Of a DNA stretch of 64,000 nt, positions 50,577 through 59,543 are shown piece by piece (position 1 is the stretch's first letter; each line of letters starts with the position of its first letter). This DNA is from Dryocola sp051307055 (GTDB taxonomy: Bacteria > Pseudomonadota > Gammaproteobacteria > Enterobacterales > Enterobacteriaceae), in assembly GCF_051307055.1 (NCBI RefSeq), contig NZ_CP149994.1, positions 310,001 to 374,000 of the forward strand, given 5' to 3'. Below the pieces are notes generated by a model. That model did not search any database and had not been told where the DNA came from. It saw nothing but the letters and a program-made list of their open reading frames with translations. The translations under genes were made by a program, and so were the position numbers.

Positions 50577-50819
50577 ATGAGCCGCTATCAGCACAAGAAA
50601 GGGGTTATCAAAGATAACGCCATCGAGGCTTTATTGCACGACCCGCTATTTCGTCAGAGAGTTGAACAGAATAAGAAAGGGAAAGGAAGCTATCAGCGTA
50701 ATGCAAAACATGGTAAGCGTGGTAGCTGGGAGGCCAGTGGCAAACAGGCAGAGTGCTTTTTTACCACTGGCCTTCCGCTTTTAACGAGCAGAATCAAATG
50801 CGTTCATTCTGCTGTTTAA
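50577..50819 (+). CDS. arfA: Alternative ribosome-rescue factor A
   Basis: 80-codon frame: MSRYQHKKGVIKDNAIEALL followed by the basic KGKGSYQRNAKHGKRGSWEASGK core. ArfA enters the empty mRNA channel of ribosomes stalled on nonstop messages and recruits RF2. In E. coli the arfA message itself is cut or terminated at an internal hairpin, so ArfA is made only when tmRNA is overloaded. The same hairpin is here, from about codon 52. The frame's last 26 bases overlap the converging mscL. Confidence 0.92.
   Translation: MSRYQHKKGVIKDNAIEALLHDPLFRQRVEQNKKGKGSYQRNAKHGKRGSWEASGKQAECFFTTGLPLLTSRIKCVHSAV
50731..50773 (+). promoter_or_regulatory. Internal hairpin of arfA (nonstop-generating)
   Basis: AGGCCAGTGG (50731-50740) and CCACTGGCCT (50764-50773) form a perfect 10-bp stem inside the arfA frame; the loop contains a T-run. 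Known in E. coli as the RNase III/termination site that removes the arfA stop codon. It lies downstream of mscL on the other strand and may end that transcript too. Confidence 0.8.
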
Positions 50820-51207
50820 GCAGATCGCGAATCTCACTCAGCAATACTTCTTCTTTGGTGGGAGCAGGCGCTTCCTTCGGCTCTTCTTTCTTCTTACGGT
50901 TAAGTCTGTTGATCAGTTTTATCGCCATGAAAATAGCGAAGGCGACAATCAGAAAATCAAACACGTTCTGAATGAAAACGCCGTAATGCATCACTACCGC
51001 CGGCACATCACCTACCGCCGGACGTAACGTCAGCGCGAACTGTTTAAAATCAATTCCACCAATCAGCAGCCCGAGCGGCGGCATAATAATATCCGCAACC
51101 AGAGACGACACGATTTTCCCGAATGCGGCACCAATAATGACACCTACCGCCAAATCAACAACGTTGCCGCGCATTGCGAACTCGCGGAACTCTTTTAACA
51201 TACTCAT
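50794..51207 (-). CDS. mscL: Large-conductance mechanosensitive channel
   Basis: 137 residues from the ATG at 51207 (MSMLKEFREFAMRGNVVDLAVG). Two transmembrane helices around a periplasmic loop, C-terminal cytoplasmic bundle; opens on membrane tension to release solutes during osmotic downshock. The longer frame to 51267 is not conserved. Converges with arfA. Confidence 0.96.
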   Translation of the reverse strand: MSMLKEFREFAMRGNVVDLAVGVIIGAAFGKIVSSLVADIIMPPLGLLIGGIDFKQFALTLRPAVGDVPAVVMHYGVFIQNVFDFLIVAFAIFMAIKLINRLNRKKKEEPKEAPAPTKEEVLLSEIRDLLKQQNERI

Positions 51208-51330
51208 TTTTATCTCCTTGAACCGGCTGACGTTAACAAGTCTAACAAATGATCCTCTGTTTTCCATTAATTGACGAATAAGACCTCATAACTAATGCCT
51301 TAATTTAAAAGTGGTTTTAAGAAATGGTAC

Positions 51331-51359
51331 TAAAAAGAGCGGCATAATTGCCGCCCCTT
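51331..51359. terminator. Terminator after trkA
   Basis: Stem GCGGCA / TGCCGC with a TAAT loop, A-run on the left (T-run for the minus strand) and CCCCTTTTT on the right; six bases beyond the trkA stop. Confidence 0.8.
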
Positions 51360-51364
51360 TTTGA

Positions 51365-52741
51365 TCAGAGGAAGAAGGGGCTTGGCTGGAACAGACGTTC
51401 AACATCGCTGACAAATTTCTTGTCTGTCAGGAACATAATCACATGATCGCCTTGCTCAATACGCAAATTGTCATTAGCAATCATGACATCGTTACCACGA
51501 ACTACCGCGCCAATGATGGTGCCCGGCGGTAGTTTAATCTCATCAATCACGCGGCCAACAACCCTGGAGGTGCTTTCATCGCCGTGCGCCACGGCTTCGA
51601 TAGCTTCCGCAACGCCACGACGCAAAGAAGAAACGCTGACGATATCAGCTTTACGCACATGGCTTAAAAGAGCCGAGATCGTAGCCTGCTGAGGTGAAAT
51701 GGCGATATCAATCACGCTGCCCTGAACCAGATCGACATAAGCGCGACGCTGAATCAGCACCATCACTTTCTTGGCGCCCATCCGCTTTGCCAGCATCGCA
51801 GACATGATGTTCGCTTCATCATCATTGGTAACGGCTATAAACAGATCGACCTGCTCAATATGCTCTTCGGCCAGCAGTTCCTGATCGGAAGCATCGCCAT
51901 AGAAGACGATAGTATTTTGCAGCATCTCGGCCAGCTCTGCCGCACGCTGCGGATCGCGTTCGATAAGCTTAACGCTGTAGTCTTTTTCAAGCCGCTGCGC
52001 CAGACCCGCGCCGATGTTGCCGCCGCCGACCAGCATGATTCGCTTGTAGGGCTTCTCTAATCTTTGCAGCTCGCTCATTACCGCACGAATATTTTGCGAT
52101 GCCGCAATAAAAAATACTTCGTCGCCTGCCTCCACGATGGTTGAACCTTGTGGCCGGATCGGGTGGTCATGGCGGAAGATCGCAGCAACGCGTGTTTCAA
52201 TGTGCGGCATATGTTCACGCATAGTCGACAGCGCGTTACCCACCAGCGGCCCGCCGTAATAGGCTTTAACGACGGCCAGGCTGACTTTACCCTCGGCGAA
52301 ATTCACGACCTGCAGCGCGCCGGGATATTCAATCAGGCGATAGATGTTATCGATAACCAGCTGTTCAGGCGCGATAAGATGATCTATTGGTACCGCTTCG
52401 GCATTGAACAGACGCTCTGCGTCGCGCACATAATCCGGCGCGCGGATACGCGCTATACGGTTCGGCGTATTAAACAGCGAATACGCGACCTGGCAGGCGA
52501 TCATGTTAGTTTCATCGGAGCTGGTGACGGCTACCAGCATATCGGCATCATCTGCCCCGGCTTCGCGCAAAACGCGAGGATGAGAGCCGTGGCCCTGAAC
52601 AACGCGAAGGTCAAATTTATCCTGCAGGCTGCGCAGGCGGTCCTGATTCGTATCCACAACGGTAATATCGTTGTTTTCACCCACCAGGTTTTCGGCCAGG
52701 GTACCGCCAACCTGGCCGGCGCCCAGAATGATTATTTTCAT
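51365..52741 (-). CDS. trkA: Trk potassium-uptake regulatory subunit TrkA
   Basis: 458 residues, E. coli length. Two RCK modules, each with a Rossmann motif (ILGAGQVGGTLAENL near residue 4; LVGGGNIGAGLAQRL near 235) that bind NAD(H)/ATP and gate TrkH/TrkG. Peripheral inner-membrane protein. 49 bases after rsmB on the same strand. Confidence 0.97.
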   Translation of the reverse strand: MKIIILGAGQVGGTLAENLVGENNDITVVDTNQDRLRSLQDKFDLRVVQGHGSHPRVLREAGADDADMLVAVTSSDETNMIACQVAYSLFNTPNRIARIRAPDYVRDAERLFNAEAVPIDHLIAPEQLVIDNIYRLIEYPGALQVVNFAEGKVSLAVVKAYYGGPLVGNALSTMREHMPHIETRVAAIFRHDHPIRPQGSTIVEAGDEVFFIAASQNIRAVMSELQRLEKPYKRIMLVGGGNIGAGLAQRLEKDYSVKLIERDPQRAAELAEMLQNTIVFYGDASDQELLAEEHIEQVDLFIAVTNDDEANIMSAMLAKRMGAKKVMVLIQRRAYVDLVQGSVIDIAISPQQATISALLSHVRKADIVSVSSLRRGVAEAIEAVAHGDESTSRVVGRVIDEIKLPPGTIIGAVVRGNDVMIANDNLRIEQGDHVIMFLTDKKFVSDVERLFQPSPFFL

Positions 52742-52790
52742 TGTTTATAGCTTCATTGATGATGAAACTGACGACTCAGGAAGAGATGAG

Positions 52791-54080
52791 TCAGTTTTTA
52801 ATAAGCTTAGCGTAAAAGAAGCCGTCGCCTTCCCGCTCCGCAGGCAAATTTTGTATGCCAGGCTGTTCCGGCGTGCCTGTTACCACAAGTTTTGCTTCCG
52901 GATGACGCGTAAGGAAGGCGGCGATCTGCTGGCTGTTCTCTTCGGGTAAAATGGAGCAGGTTGCATAAAGCAGCGTGCCGCCTGGTTTCAGATGCGGCCA
53001 GATAGCTTCCAGAATCTCTTTCTGCAGCTCTGCCAGTTCGGCGATATCTCTGTCACGACGCAGCCATTTAATATCCGGATGACGGCGGATGACGCCGGTA
53101 GCTGAGCATGGCGCATCCAGCAAAATCCGATCGAACTGCTGCTCGCCGCACCATTGAGAAGGGAAACGGCCATCGCCTTCTTTCACTTCTGCACTCATGC
53201 CGAGGCGCTGAAGATTTTCGCCTACGCGTTTAAGACGCTGCGGATCGACATCTACCGCCATGACCTTAGCGCCAGGGGCGGCTTCGAGAATATGCGTCGT
53301 TTTCCCGCCGGGAGCGGCGCATAAATCGAGGATCGTTTCGCCATCCTGCGGATCCAGCAGATCGACGCAACCCTGAGCGGAAGCATCCTGCACGGTGACC
53401 CAGCCCTTATCGAAGCCCGGTAAAGCATAGACCGGAGCCGGCGTATCCAGGCATACGGCATCGCGATAGCACGAATGAGGACGCCCTTCCAGCCCGGTTT
53501 CTTCTAATAGCCTGAGCCACTCATCACGCGAATGATGCTGGCGGTTTACTCGCAGCCACATCGGCGGACGCAGGTTATTTGCCTCAAGGATACTTTGCCA
53601 CTGGTCCGGGTAAGCTTTCCTGATGCGTTGTATCAGCCAGGCGGGATGAAGAAAACGGCTTTCATGATTTGCCGCTTCGGCCATCAGCTCTTCCTGCTGA
53701 CGCTGGAACTGACGCAGGACGCCGTTAATCAGCCCTTTCAGCGACTGGCGCTTGATAGCAACGGCGCCTTCAACCGTTTCCGCTAATGCTGCATGGGGAG
53801 GAATGCGGGTATAAAGCAGCTGATAAAAACCTACCATGATCAAATAGTGGATGGTGCGCTGTTTGCCGGTCATCGGACGGGACATCAGCTTGCTCACCAG
53901 CCATTCAAGCTGCGGTAACGTGCGTAACACGCCAAAGCACAGCTCCTGAAGTAGGGCTTTATCTTTATCAGAGACCTTTTGTTGCATCAAAGGCAACGCA
54001 CTGCTGAGCGATTGCCCTTTTTCGACAACCTGCTCAATAGTCTGGGCTGCCAGACTGCGAAGATTTAAGGATTTTTTCAT
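52791..54080 (-). CDS. rsmB: 16S rRNA (cytosine967-C5)-methyltransferase
   Basis: 429 residues from the ATG at 54080, E. coli length. NusB-like N-terminal RNA-binding domain, then a Rossmann methyltransferase (LDLCAAPGGKTTHILE binds AdoMet; catalytic Cys in LLDAPCSATGV and YATCSILPEEN). Methylates C967 in 16S rRNA. A longer frame into fmt (54185) is rejected. Operon def-fmt-rsmB-trkA. Confidence 0.96.
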   Translation of the reverse strand: MKKSLNLRSLAAQTIEQVVEKGQSLSSALPLMQQKVSDKDKALLQELCFGVLRTLPQLEWLVSKLMSRPMTGKQRTIHYLIMVGFYQLLYTRIPPHAALAETVEGAVAIKRQSLKGLINGVLRQFQRQQEELMAEAANHESRFLHPAWLIQRIRKAYPDQWQSILEANNLRPPMWLRVNRQHHSRDEWLRLLEETGLEGRPHSCYRDAVCLDTPAPVYALPGFDKGWVTVQDASAQGCVDLLDPQDGETILDLCAAPGGKTTHILEAAPGAKVMAVDVDPQRLKRVGENLQRLGMSAEVKEGDGRFPSQWCGEQQFDRILLDAPCSATGVIRRHPDIKWLRRDRDIAELAELQKEILEAIWPHLKPGGTLLYATCSILPEENSQQIAAFLTRHPEAKLVVTGTPEQPGIQNLPAEREGDGFFYAKLIKN

Positions 54081-54154
54081 AGCCACGCTCTGTTTTTCGG
54101 CGCTTAAAAACAAAAATGCCCAGGAATTTTCCCGGGCGTAAGATATTTGCTGTC

Positions 54155-55102
54155 TCAGGCGAGAAGGGCGCCCGGCTCGAACCATTCACGGCGGGAGTTC
54201 AACAGATCCTGCGCTTGCATCGCTTTTTTGCCCGCAGGCTGCAGCTCTTCAAGCGCTAAAATGCCGTCTGCGGTCGCGACCTGAATACCTTCTTTACCGG
54301 CTTCGAGGACAGTGCCTGGCTTAGCGCCGTGCTGCTTATTGATAGCGGTGGCGCGCCAGACTTTGATCGGCCGATCGTCAACTTCAAACCAGCTCATCGG
54401 CCACGGGTTAAACGCGCGAATACAGCGCTCAAGCTGGGCGGCCGAAAGCGACCAGTCAAGGCGAGCTTCTTCTTTGCTCAGTTTTTCGGCGTAGGTCACC
54501 AGGGCTTCGTCCTGAACTTCCGGTAAAGCCGTGCCCGACGCAAGCTGGCTTAACGTTTCCAGCAAACCCTGAGGGCCCAGATCGGCAAGCTTGTCATAAA
54601 GGGTTGCGCTGGTGTCTTGCGGACCGATATCGCAGGCCAGCTTATAAAGCATATCGCCCGTATCGAGGCCCACATCCATTTGCATAATGGTAACGCCCGT
54701 TTGCGCATCGCCCGCCCATAAGGAACGTTGAATCGGCGCAGCGCCACGCCAGCGTGGAAGCAACGAGCCATGTACGTTAATACAGCCGAGGCGCGGCATA
54801 GCAAGCACCGCTTTTGGCAGAATCAGCCCATAGGCGACAACGACCATAACATCCGCATTTAAATCGGCAACCAGCTGCTGATTTTCTTCCGGGCGCAAGG
54901 AGGCGGGTTGAAAGACGGGGATCTCTTTTTCACAGGCCAGGACTTTTACCGGACCCGGCATCAGCTTCTTGCCGCGGCCTGCCGGACGATCGGGTTGTGT
55001 GAATACGCCGACTACCTGATGTCCGGAAGACAACAGCGCGTCAAGATGACGCGCTGCAAAATCGGGAGTGCCGGCGAAAATAATACGCAGTGAATCTGTC
55101 AC
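54155..55102 (-). CDS. fmt: Methionyl-tRNA formyltransferase
   Basis: 315 residues. Formylates initiator Met-tRNA using 10-formyl-THF. Catalytic Asn and His in CINVHGSLLPRWRGAAPIQ and the Asp in MDVGLDTGDM are visible; C-terminal OB domain binds the tRNA. 14 bases after def. Confidence 0.97.
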   Translation of the reverse strand: MTDSLRIIFAGTPDFAARHLDALLSSGHQVVGVFTQPDRPAGRGKKLMPGPVKVLACEKEIPVFQPASLRPEENQQLVADLNADVMVVVAYGLILPKAVLAMPRLGCINVHGSLLPRWRGAAPIQRSLWAGDAQTGVTIMQMDVGLDTGDMLYKLACDIGPQDTSATLYDKLADLGPQGLLETLSQLASGTALPEVQDEALVTYAEKLSKEEARLDWSLSAAQLERCIRAFNPWPMSWFEVDDRPIKVWRATAINKQHGAKPGTVLEAGKEGIQVATADGILALEELQPAGKKAMQAQDLLNSRREWFEPGALLA

Positions 55103-55116
55103 CTTGAGTTCTGTCC

Positions 55117-55626
55117 TTAAGCTTTCGCTTTCAAACGGTCGAGTTTTTCAACTTTCTGACGAATACGCTGTTGTTTCAGTGGCGACAGATAATCGATAAA
55201 CAGTTTACCGACCAGATGATCCATTTCATGCTGAATGCAGATGGCCAGCAGGCCATCCGCTTCAAGTTCATAAGCCTTACCTTCACGATCCAGGGCGCGA
55301 ATCTTCACTTTCTCGGCGCGTGGCACCAGAGCGCGCTGTTCCGGAATAGACAGGCAGCCTTCTTCGATACCGGTCTCGCCGCTTTTTTCCAGCAGTTCCG
55401 GGTTGATTAACACCAGCTGCTCGTCGCGATTTTCGGAAACATCGATCACGATAATGCGCTGATGAATATCGACCTGGGTCGCCGCAAGGCCGATACCCTC
55501 TTCGTCATACATCGTGTCGAACATATCATCAACGATACGTTGGATTTCCGCATTCACTTCTTTGACCGGCGTTGCGACTTTGCGAAGGCGCTCGTCCGGA
55601 ATATGTAACACTTGCAAAACTGCCAT
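55117..55626 (-). CDS. def: Peptide deformylase
   Basis: 169 residues. Removes the formyl group from nascent proteins. Metal site: C91 in EEGCLSIP and H133, H137 in QHEMDH, with catalytic E134; GIGLAATQV is motif I. First gene of def-fmt-rsmB-trkA, divergent from dprA. Confidence 0.97.
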   Translation of the reverse strand: MAVLQVLHIPDERLRKVATPVKEVNAEIQRIVDDMFDTMYDEEGIGLAATQVDIHQRIIVIDVSENRDEQLVLINPELLEKSGETGIEEGCLSIPEQRALVPRAEKVKIRALDREGKAYELEADGLLAICIQHEMDHLVGKLFIDYLSPLKQQRIRQKVEKLDRLKAKA

Positions 55627-55754
55627 AAATATCCAGAGCTGTATTCAGTAGTAGAAAGGTTTCTTCTCTCTATTCTAGACATTTCCCCGGCTGATTGACA
55701 GCATCAGTGGCCAATCGCAAGGATTGCTTTTACTGCCTGTGGCAGGGGGAAACT

Positions 55755-56879
55755 GTGTTGCCAACGGAGATTTGGTTGCGTCTGATGGCGGTTAATAGCC
55801 TGAGCGGCGACAGGATGCTCGAAACAGCGCATTTACTGGCTTCAGGTTCTGATTGCAGTCCCGCATCGCTTGCCAGAGCCGGTTTGTCCTCCCGGCAGAT
55901 TGCACAGTTTACTGCTTTTAGCGAGCGAGAACGGGACGCGGCTTACCTCTGGCTTGCACAACCGGACCATCATCTTCTGACGGTGAATAGTCCGAAGTAC
56001 CCGCAGCAGCTCCGTTCTATAGATTGTTTCCCGGCCGCGTTATTCGTGGCCGGTGATATTGACCTGCTCGCCAGCAGCCAGTTAGCCGTGGTCGGCAGTC
56101 GTAATCTCTCCTTTTATGGTGAAAGATGGTGCCGTATCTTCTGCGAATCGCTGGCGGCTGAAGGGCTGACAATAACCAGCGGTCTGGCGTTGGGCATTGA
56201 TGCTGTCGCGCACCGTGCAGCATTACAGGTTCAGGGCAAAACCGTCGCTGTATTAGGAAATGGTCTTGCGGATATTTATCCCAGGCGTCATAAACAGCTT
56301 GCTCATCATATTCTGGAGAATGGCGGGGCTATTGTTTCAGAATTCCCTCTGAAAACGCCCCCATGGCCGGGCAATTTTCCACGGCGTAATCGCATCATAA
56401 GCGGCCTTAGCCGGGGCGTGTTTGTTGTCGAAGCCTCTGAACGAAGCGGCTCACTGGTCACCGCCAGATATGCTGTTGAACAGGGAAGAGAAGTCTTCGC
56501 CCTGCCGGGAGCTGCCGGAAGTCCGGGCAGCGAAGGCCCGCACTGGCTGATAAAACAAGGCGCTACGCTGGTAAGCCGTCCGTCAAACATTCTTGAGTAC
56601 CTGGCATGCGAACTGCAATGGCTCTCCCTGCCGCGCAAATCCTCAATATATTCACGCGATGAAGGGGAACACACATTGCCATTTCCTGAGCTGTTGGCTA
56701 ACGTAGGAGATGAGGTTACACCTGTTGACGTCGTCGCTGAACGTGCCGGCCAACCTGTGCCAGAGACGGTAGCCCAGCTGCTCGAACTGGAGTTAGCAGG
56801 ATGGATCGCAGCTGTACCCGGCGGCTATGTCCGATTGAGGAGGGCATGCCATGTTCGACGTACTAATGTACTTATTTGA
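55755..56879 (+). CDS. dprA: DNA-processing protein DprA (Smf)
   Basis: 374 residues from a GTG at 55755 (reads (M)LPTEIWLRLM), E. coli Smf length; an in-frame upstream start at 55695 lacks conservation. Rossmann-type DprA core (LAVVGSRNLSFYGER, ITSGLALGIDAVAH, NFPRRNRIISGLSRG) loads RecA on incoming single-stranded DNA. C-terminal winged-helix domain follows. Its end overlaps smg by 29 bases. Confidence 0.93.
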   Translation: MLPTEIWLRLMAVNSLSGDRMLETAHLLASGSDCSPASLARAGLSSRQIAQFTAFSERERDAAYLWLAQPDHHLLTVNSPKYPQQLRSIDCFPAALFVAGDIDLLASSQLAVVGSRNLSFYGERWCRIFCESLAAEGLTITSGLALGIDAVAHRAALQVQGKTVAVLGNGLADIYPRRHKQLAHHILENGGAIVSEFPLKTPPWPGNFPRRNRIISGLSRGVFVVEASERSGSLVTARYAVEQGREVFALPGAAGSPGSEGPHWLIKQGATLVSRPSNILEYLACELQWLSLPRKSSIYSRDEGEHTLPFPELLANVGDEVTPVDVVAERAGQPVPETVAQLLELELAGWIAAVPGGYVRLRRACHVRRTNVLI

Positions 56880-57324
56880 AACCTACATCCATAACGAAGC
56901 GGAAGTGCACGTTGATCAGGATAAATTGACGCGCGATCTTACCGATGCCGGTTTTGATCGCGAAGACATTTATAACGCGTTGGTATGGCTGGAAAAGCTG
57001 GCTGACTATCAGGACGGGCTTACCGAGCCGATGCAGTTAGCTGCCGATCCGCTTTCCATGCGCATCTATACGGAAGAAGAAAGCCTGCGTCTGGATGCCT
57101 GCTGCCGGGGATTCTTACTCTTCCTTGAGCAGATTCAGGTGCTGAACCTCGAAACCCGTGAAATGGTGATTGAGCGCGTGCTGGCGCTTGATACCGCCGA
57201 GTTTGAGCTGGAAGACTTAAAATGGGTGGTATTGATGGTGCTGTTCAATCTCCCGGGCTGCGAAAACGCCTATCAACAAATGGAAGAATTACTCTTCGAA
57301 GTAAATGAAGGTATGCTGCATTAA
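56851..57324 (+). CDS. smg: Smg, conserved protein (DUF494)
   Basis: 157 residues, E. coli length. Starts MFDVLMYLFETYIHNEAEVHVDQD; acidic, helical, function unknown. The ATG lies within the end of dprA after GGAGGGC. Confidence 0.94.
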   Translation: MFDVLMYLFETYIHNEAEVHVDQDKLTRDLTDAGFDREDIYNALVWLEKLADYQDGLTEPMQLAADPLSMRIYTEEESLRLDACCRGFLLFLEQIQVLNLETREMVIERVLALDTAEFELEDLKWVVLMVLFNLPGCENAYQQMEELLFEVNEGMLH

Positions 57325-57347
57325 AATTTTGCGCGGCATGAGATGTT

Positions 57348-57890
57348 ATGACCAAATCAGCACTCTTCACGGTGCCTAAAAATGAACCCTGCCCCCAATG
57401 TGGGGCAGAGTTAGTCATTCGTTCCGGTAAAAACGGTCCTTTTCTTGGCTGTTCACATTACCCGGAATGCGATTATGTGCGTCCGTTAAAAGGCCAGTCG
57501 GACGGGCATATCGTCAAAGTGCTTGAAGGGCAGCAGTGTCCAGAATGTCAGGCGACGCTGGTGCTGCGGCAGGGGCGATTCGGTATGTTTATCGGCTGCA
57601 GTAACTATCCCGAGTGCGAACATACGGAAGTCATTGATAAGCCAAATGCAACGGCTATAACTTGTCCGCAGTGTCAGCAGGGCGAGTTGGTTCAGCGCCG
57701 GTCGCGGTATGGCAAAACATTCTGGTCATGCGATCGCTACCCTGATTGCCAGTTCGTCATTAATTTCAAACCCATCGCAGGAGTTTGTCCTGCATGTCGC
57801 TATCCGTTATTAATTGAAAAGAAAACGGCGCAAGGGATTAAATGTCTGTGCGCCAGTAAACAATGTGGAAAGCCGGTCGCGGCGGAATAA
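57348..57890 (+). CDS. yrdD: YrdD, topoisomerase-like zinc-finger protein
   Basis: 180 residues, E. coli length. Three topoisomerase I-type zinc ribbons (CPQCGAELVIR..C..C; CPECQATLVLR..; CPQCQQGELVQR..) plus a fourth CPAC/C-C group, each with the FxGCSxYPEC pattern or a variant. A stand-alone relative of the TopA C-terminal region; probably binds nucleic acid. Confidence 0.93.
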   Translation: MTKSALFTVPKNEPCPQCGAELVIRSGKNGPFLGCSHYPECDYVRPLKGQSDGHIVKVLEGQQCPECQATLVLRQGRFGMFIGCSNYPECEHTEVIDKPNATAITCPQCQQGELVQRRSRYGKTFWSCDRYPDCQFVINFKPIAGVCPACRYPLLIEKKTAQGIKCLCASKQCGKPVAAE

Positions 57891-57894
57891 GATT

Positions 57895-58467
57895 GTGAAC
57901 AATAGCCTGCAGCAAGGGCAGCTTGCGGAGATCGTGGCTGCCCTGAAAAATAACAAAGTCATCGCCTATCCAACCGAAGCTGTTTTTGGCGTCGGTTGCA
58001 ATCCCGATAGCGAGCTTGCGGTTTCCCGTTTGCTCGCGCTAAAACAGCGCCCGGTAGATAAAGGTCTGATCCTGATCGCGGCAAGTTTTGCACAACTTAA
58101 ACCTTATATTGATGAGCATGCCTTAACTGTGGCTCAGCGTGAGGCGGTATTTTCCCGCTGGCCTGGTCCGGTAACCTTTGTCTTTCCGGCCCTGCCTTCC
58201 ACGCCTCGCTGGTTAACCGGGCGCTTTGACTCTCTGGCCGTCAGGGTTACGGATCATCCGCTGGTAAAAGCGCTCTGCCAGGAATATGGCAAACCGCTGG
58301 TTTCAACGAGCGCAAACCTGTCTGGTTTACCTCCGTGCCGCACCGCAGAAGAAGTGCTCCAGCAGTTTGGCGATGATTTCCCGGTAATGCATGGAGAAAC
58401 CGGCGGTCGCCAGAATCCTTCTGAAATTCGCGATGCCTTAACCGGCGAGCTCTTCCGCCAGGGGTAA
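57895..58467 (+). CDS. tsaC: L-threonylcarbamoyladenylate synthase TsaC
   Basis: 190 residues from a GTG at 57895 (reads (M)NNSLQQGQL), E. coli length. YrdC fold with the KxR (KQRPVDKG) and SxN (STSANLSG) signature. Makes threonylcarbamoyl-AMP for t6A37 in tRNAs reading ANN codons. An upstream frame start at 57814 lies inside yrdD. Four bases before the aroE ATG. Confidence 0.95.
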   Translation: MNNSLQQGQLAEIVAALKNNKVIAYPTEAVFGVGCNPDSELAVSRLLALKQRPVDKGLILIAASFAQLKPYIDEHALTVAQREAVFSRWPGPVTFVFPALPSTPRWLTGRFDSLAVRVTDHPLVKALCQEYGKPLVSTSANLSGLPPCRTAEEVLQQFGDDFPVMHGETGGRQNPSEIRDALTGELFRQG

Positions 58468-58470
58468 ATA

Positions 58471-59289
58471 ATGGAAACTTTCGCCGTTTTCGGTAATCCG
58501 ATCCAACACAGTAAATCGCCGCAGATACATAAGCTGTTTGCTGAGCAACTTAATATTGATCATCCTTACGGTCGCATCCTTGCCCCCGTGGAGGCGTTCC
58601 CGGCATCCCTGGAGTCGTTCTTTAACGCTGGCGGCAAAGGGGCAAATATCACCATGCCGTTTAAAGAGCAGGCGTTTGCCCGCGCGGATGAGCTGACTGA
58701 ACGCGCCGCCCTGGCAGGCGCGGTGAATACTTTGAAGCGTCTGGAAGATGGCCGCCTGCTGGGTGACAACACTGACGGCATCGGTTTACTTAGCGATCTG
58801 GAACGTTTGTCGCTGATAAAACCGGGCGATCGTATTCTGCTGTCGGGCGCTGGCGGGGCGGCCAGAGGCGTATTGCTTCCTCTTCTGTCCCTTGACTGCG
58901 CGGTGACTATTACCAACCGCACTTTTACGCGGGCAGCAGAGCTGGCAAAACTGTTTAGCCATACCGGTAGCGTGCAGGCGGTTGAGCAGCAGAGGCTGGA
59001 GGGGCATGAATTTGATTTAATCATTAACGCAACTTCCAGCGGCGTTAACGGTGATATTCCCTCGCTTCCTGCGTCCTTGCTGTCGCATAACGTAGGCTGC
59101 TACGACATGTTCTATCAGTCAGGGCTTACTCCCTTCCTGAGCTGGAGCGCGCAGCACGGCGTTCAGCAGTATGCCGACGGGCTGGGAATGCTGGTGGGCC
59201 AGGCGGCGCATGCTTTCCTGCTATGGCATGGGGTGCTGCCAGATATTGCGCCGGTAATCGAAAAGCTTCAGCAGGAAATGGCAGCGTGA
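58471..59289 (+). CDS. aroE: Shikimate dehydrogenase (NADP+)
   Basis: 272 residues, E. coli length. Reduces 3-dehydroshikimate in aromatic amino-acid synthesis. Substrate site NPIQHSKSP, catalytic K65 and D102 (GDNTDG), NADP-binding GAGGAARG. Overlaps yrdB by four bases (GTGA). Confidence 0.97.
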   Translation: METFAVFGNPIQHSKSPQIHKLFAEQLNIDHPYGRILAPVEAFPASLESFFNAGGKGANITMPFKEQAFARADELTERAALAGAVNTLKRLEDGRLLGDNTDGIGLLSDLERLSLIKPGDRILLSGAGGAARGVLLPLLSLDCAVTITNRTFTRAAELAKLFSHTGSVQAVEQQRLEGHEFDLIINATSSGVNGDIPSLPASLLSHNVGCYDMFYQSGLTPFLSWSAQHGVQQYADGLGMLVGQAAHAFLLWHGVLPDIAPVIEKLQQEMAA

Positions 59290-59543
59290 ACCAGGCGATC
59301 CAGTTTCCCGATCGCGAAGCCTGGAGTGAGCGGCATAATGCGATTTGCTTCCCGGCGATCGTCAACGGCTTCCAGCTAACGTGCGCAATCTCAGGGGAGA
59401 GCGTCGCCAGCCGTTATGGTGGCGACGGCTGTCAGGAATGGCTTATGCTGTTCCGGACCCATCGATGGGATCTGGAAGAAGAAGTACAACTTCTGATCCT
59501 CAATGAGCAAGACGACGATCAGGGCTGGTACTGGTTATCCTGA
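59286..59543 (+). CDS. yrdB: YrdB, small conserved protein (DUF1488)
   Basis: 85 residues from a GTG at 59286 ((M)NQAIQFPDREAW), E. coli length. DUF1488 family with LTCAISGESVASRYGGD. Function unknown. Coupled to aroE; its last 25 bases overlap the end of yrdA on the other strand. Confidence 0.92.
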   Translation: MNQAIQFPDREAWSERHNAICFPAIVNGFQLTCAISGESVASRYGGDGCQEWLMLFRTHRWDLEEEVQLLILNEQDDDQGWYWLS

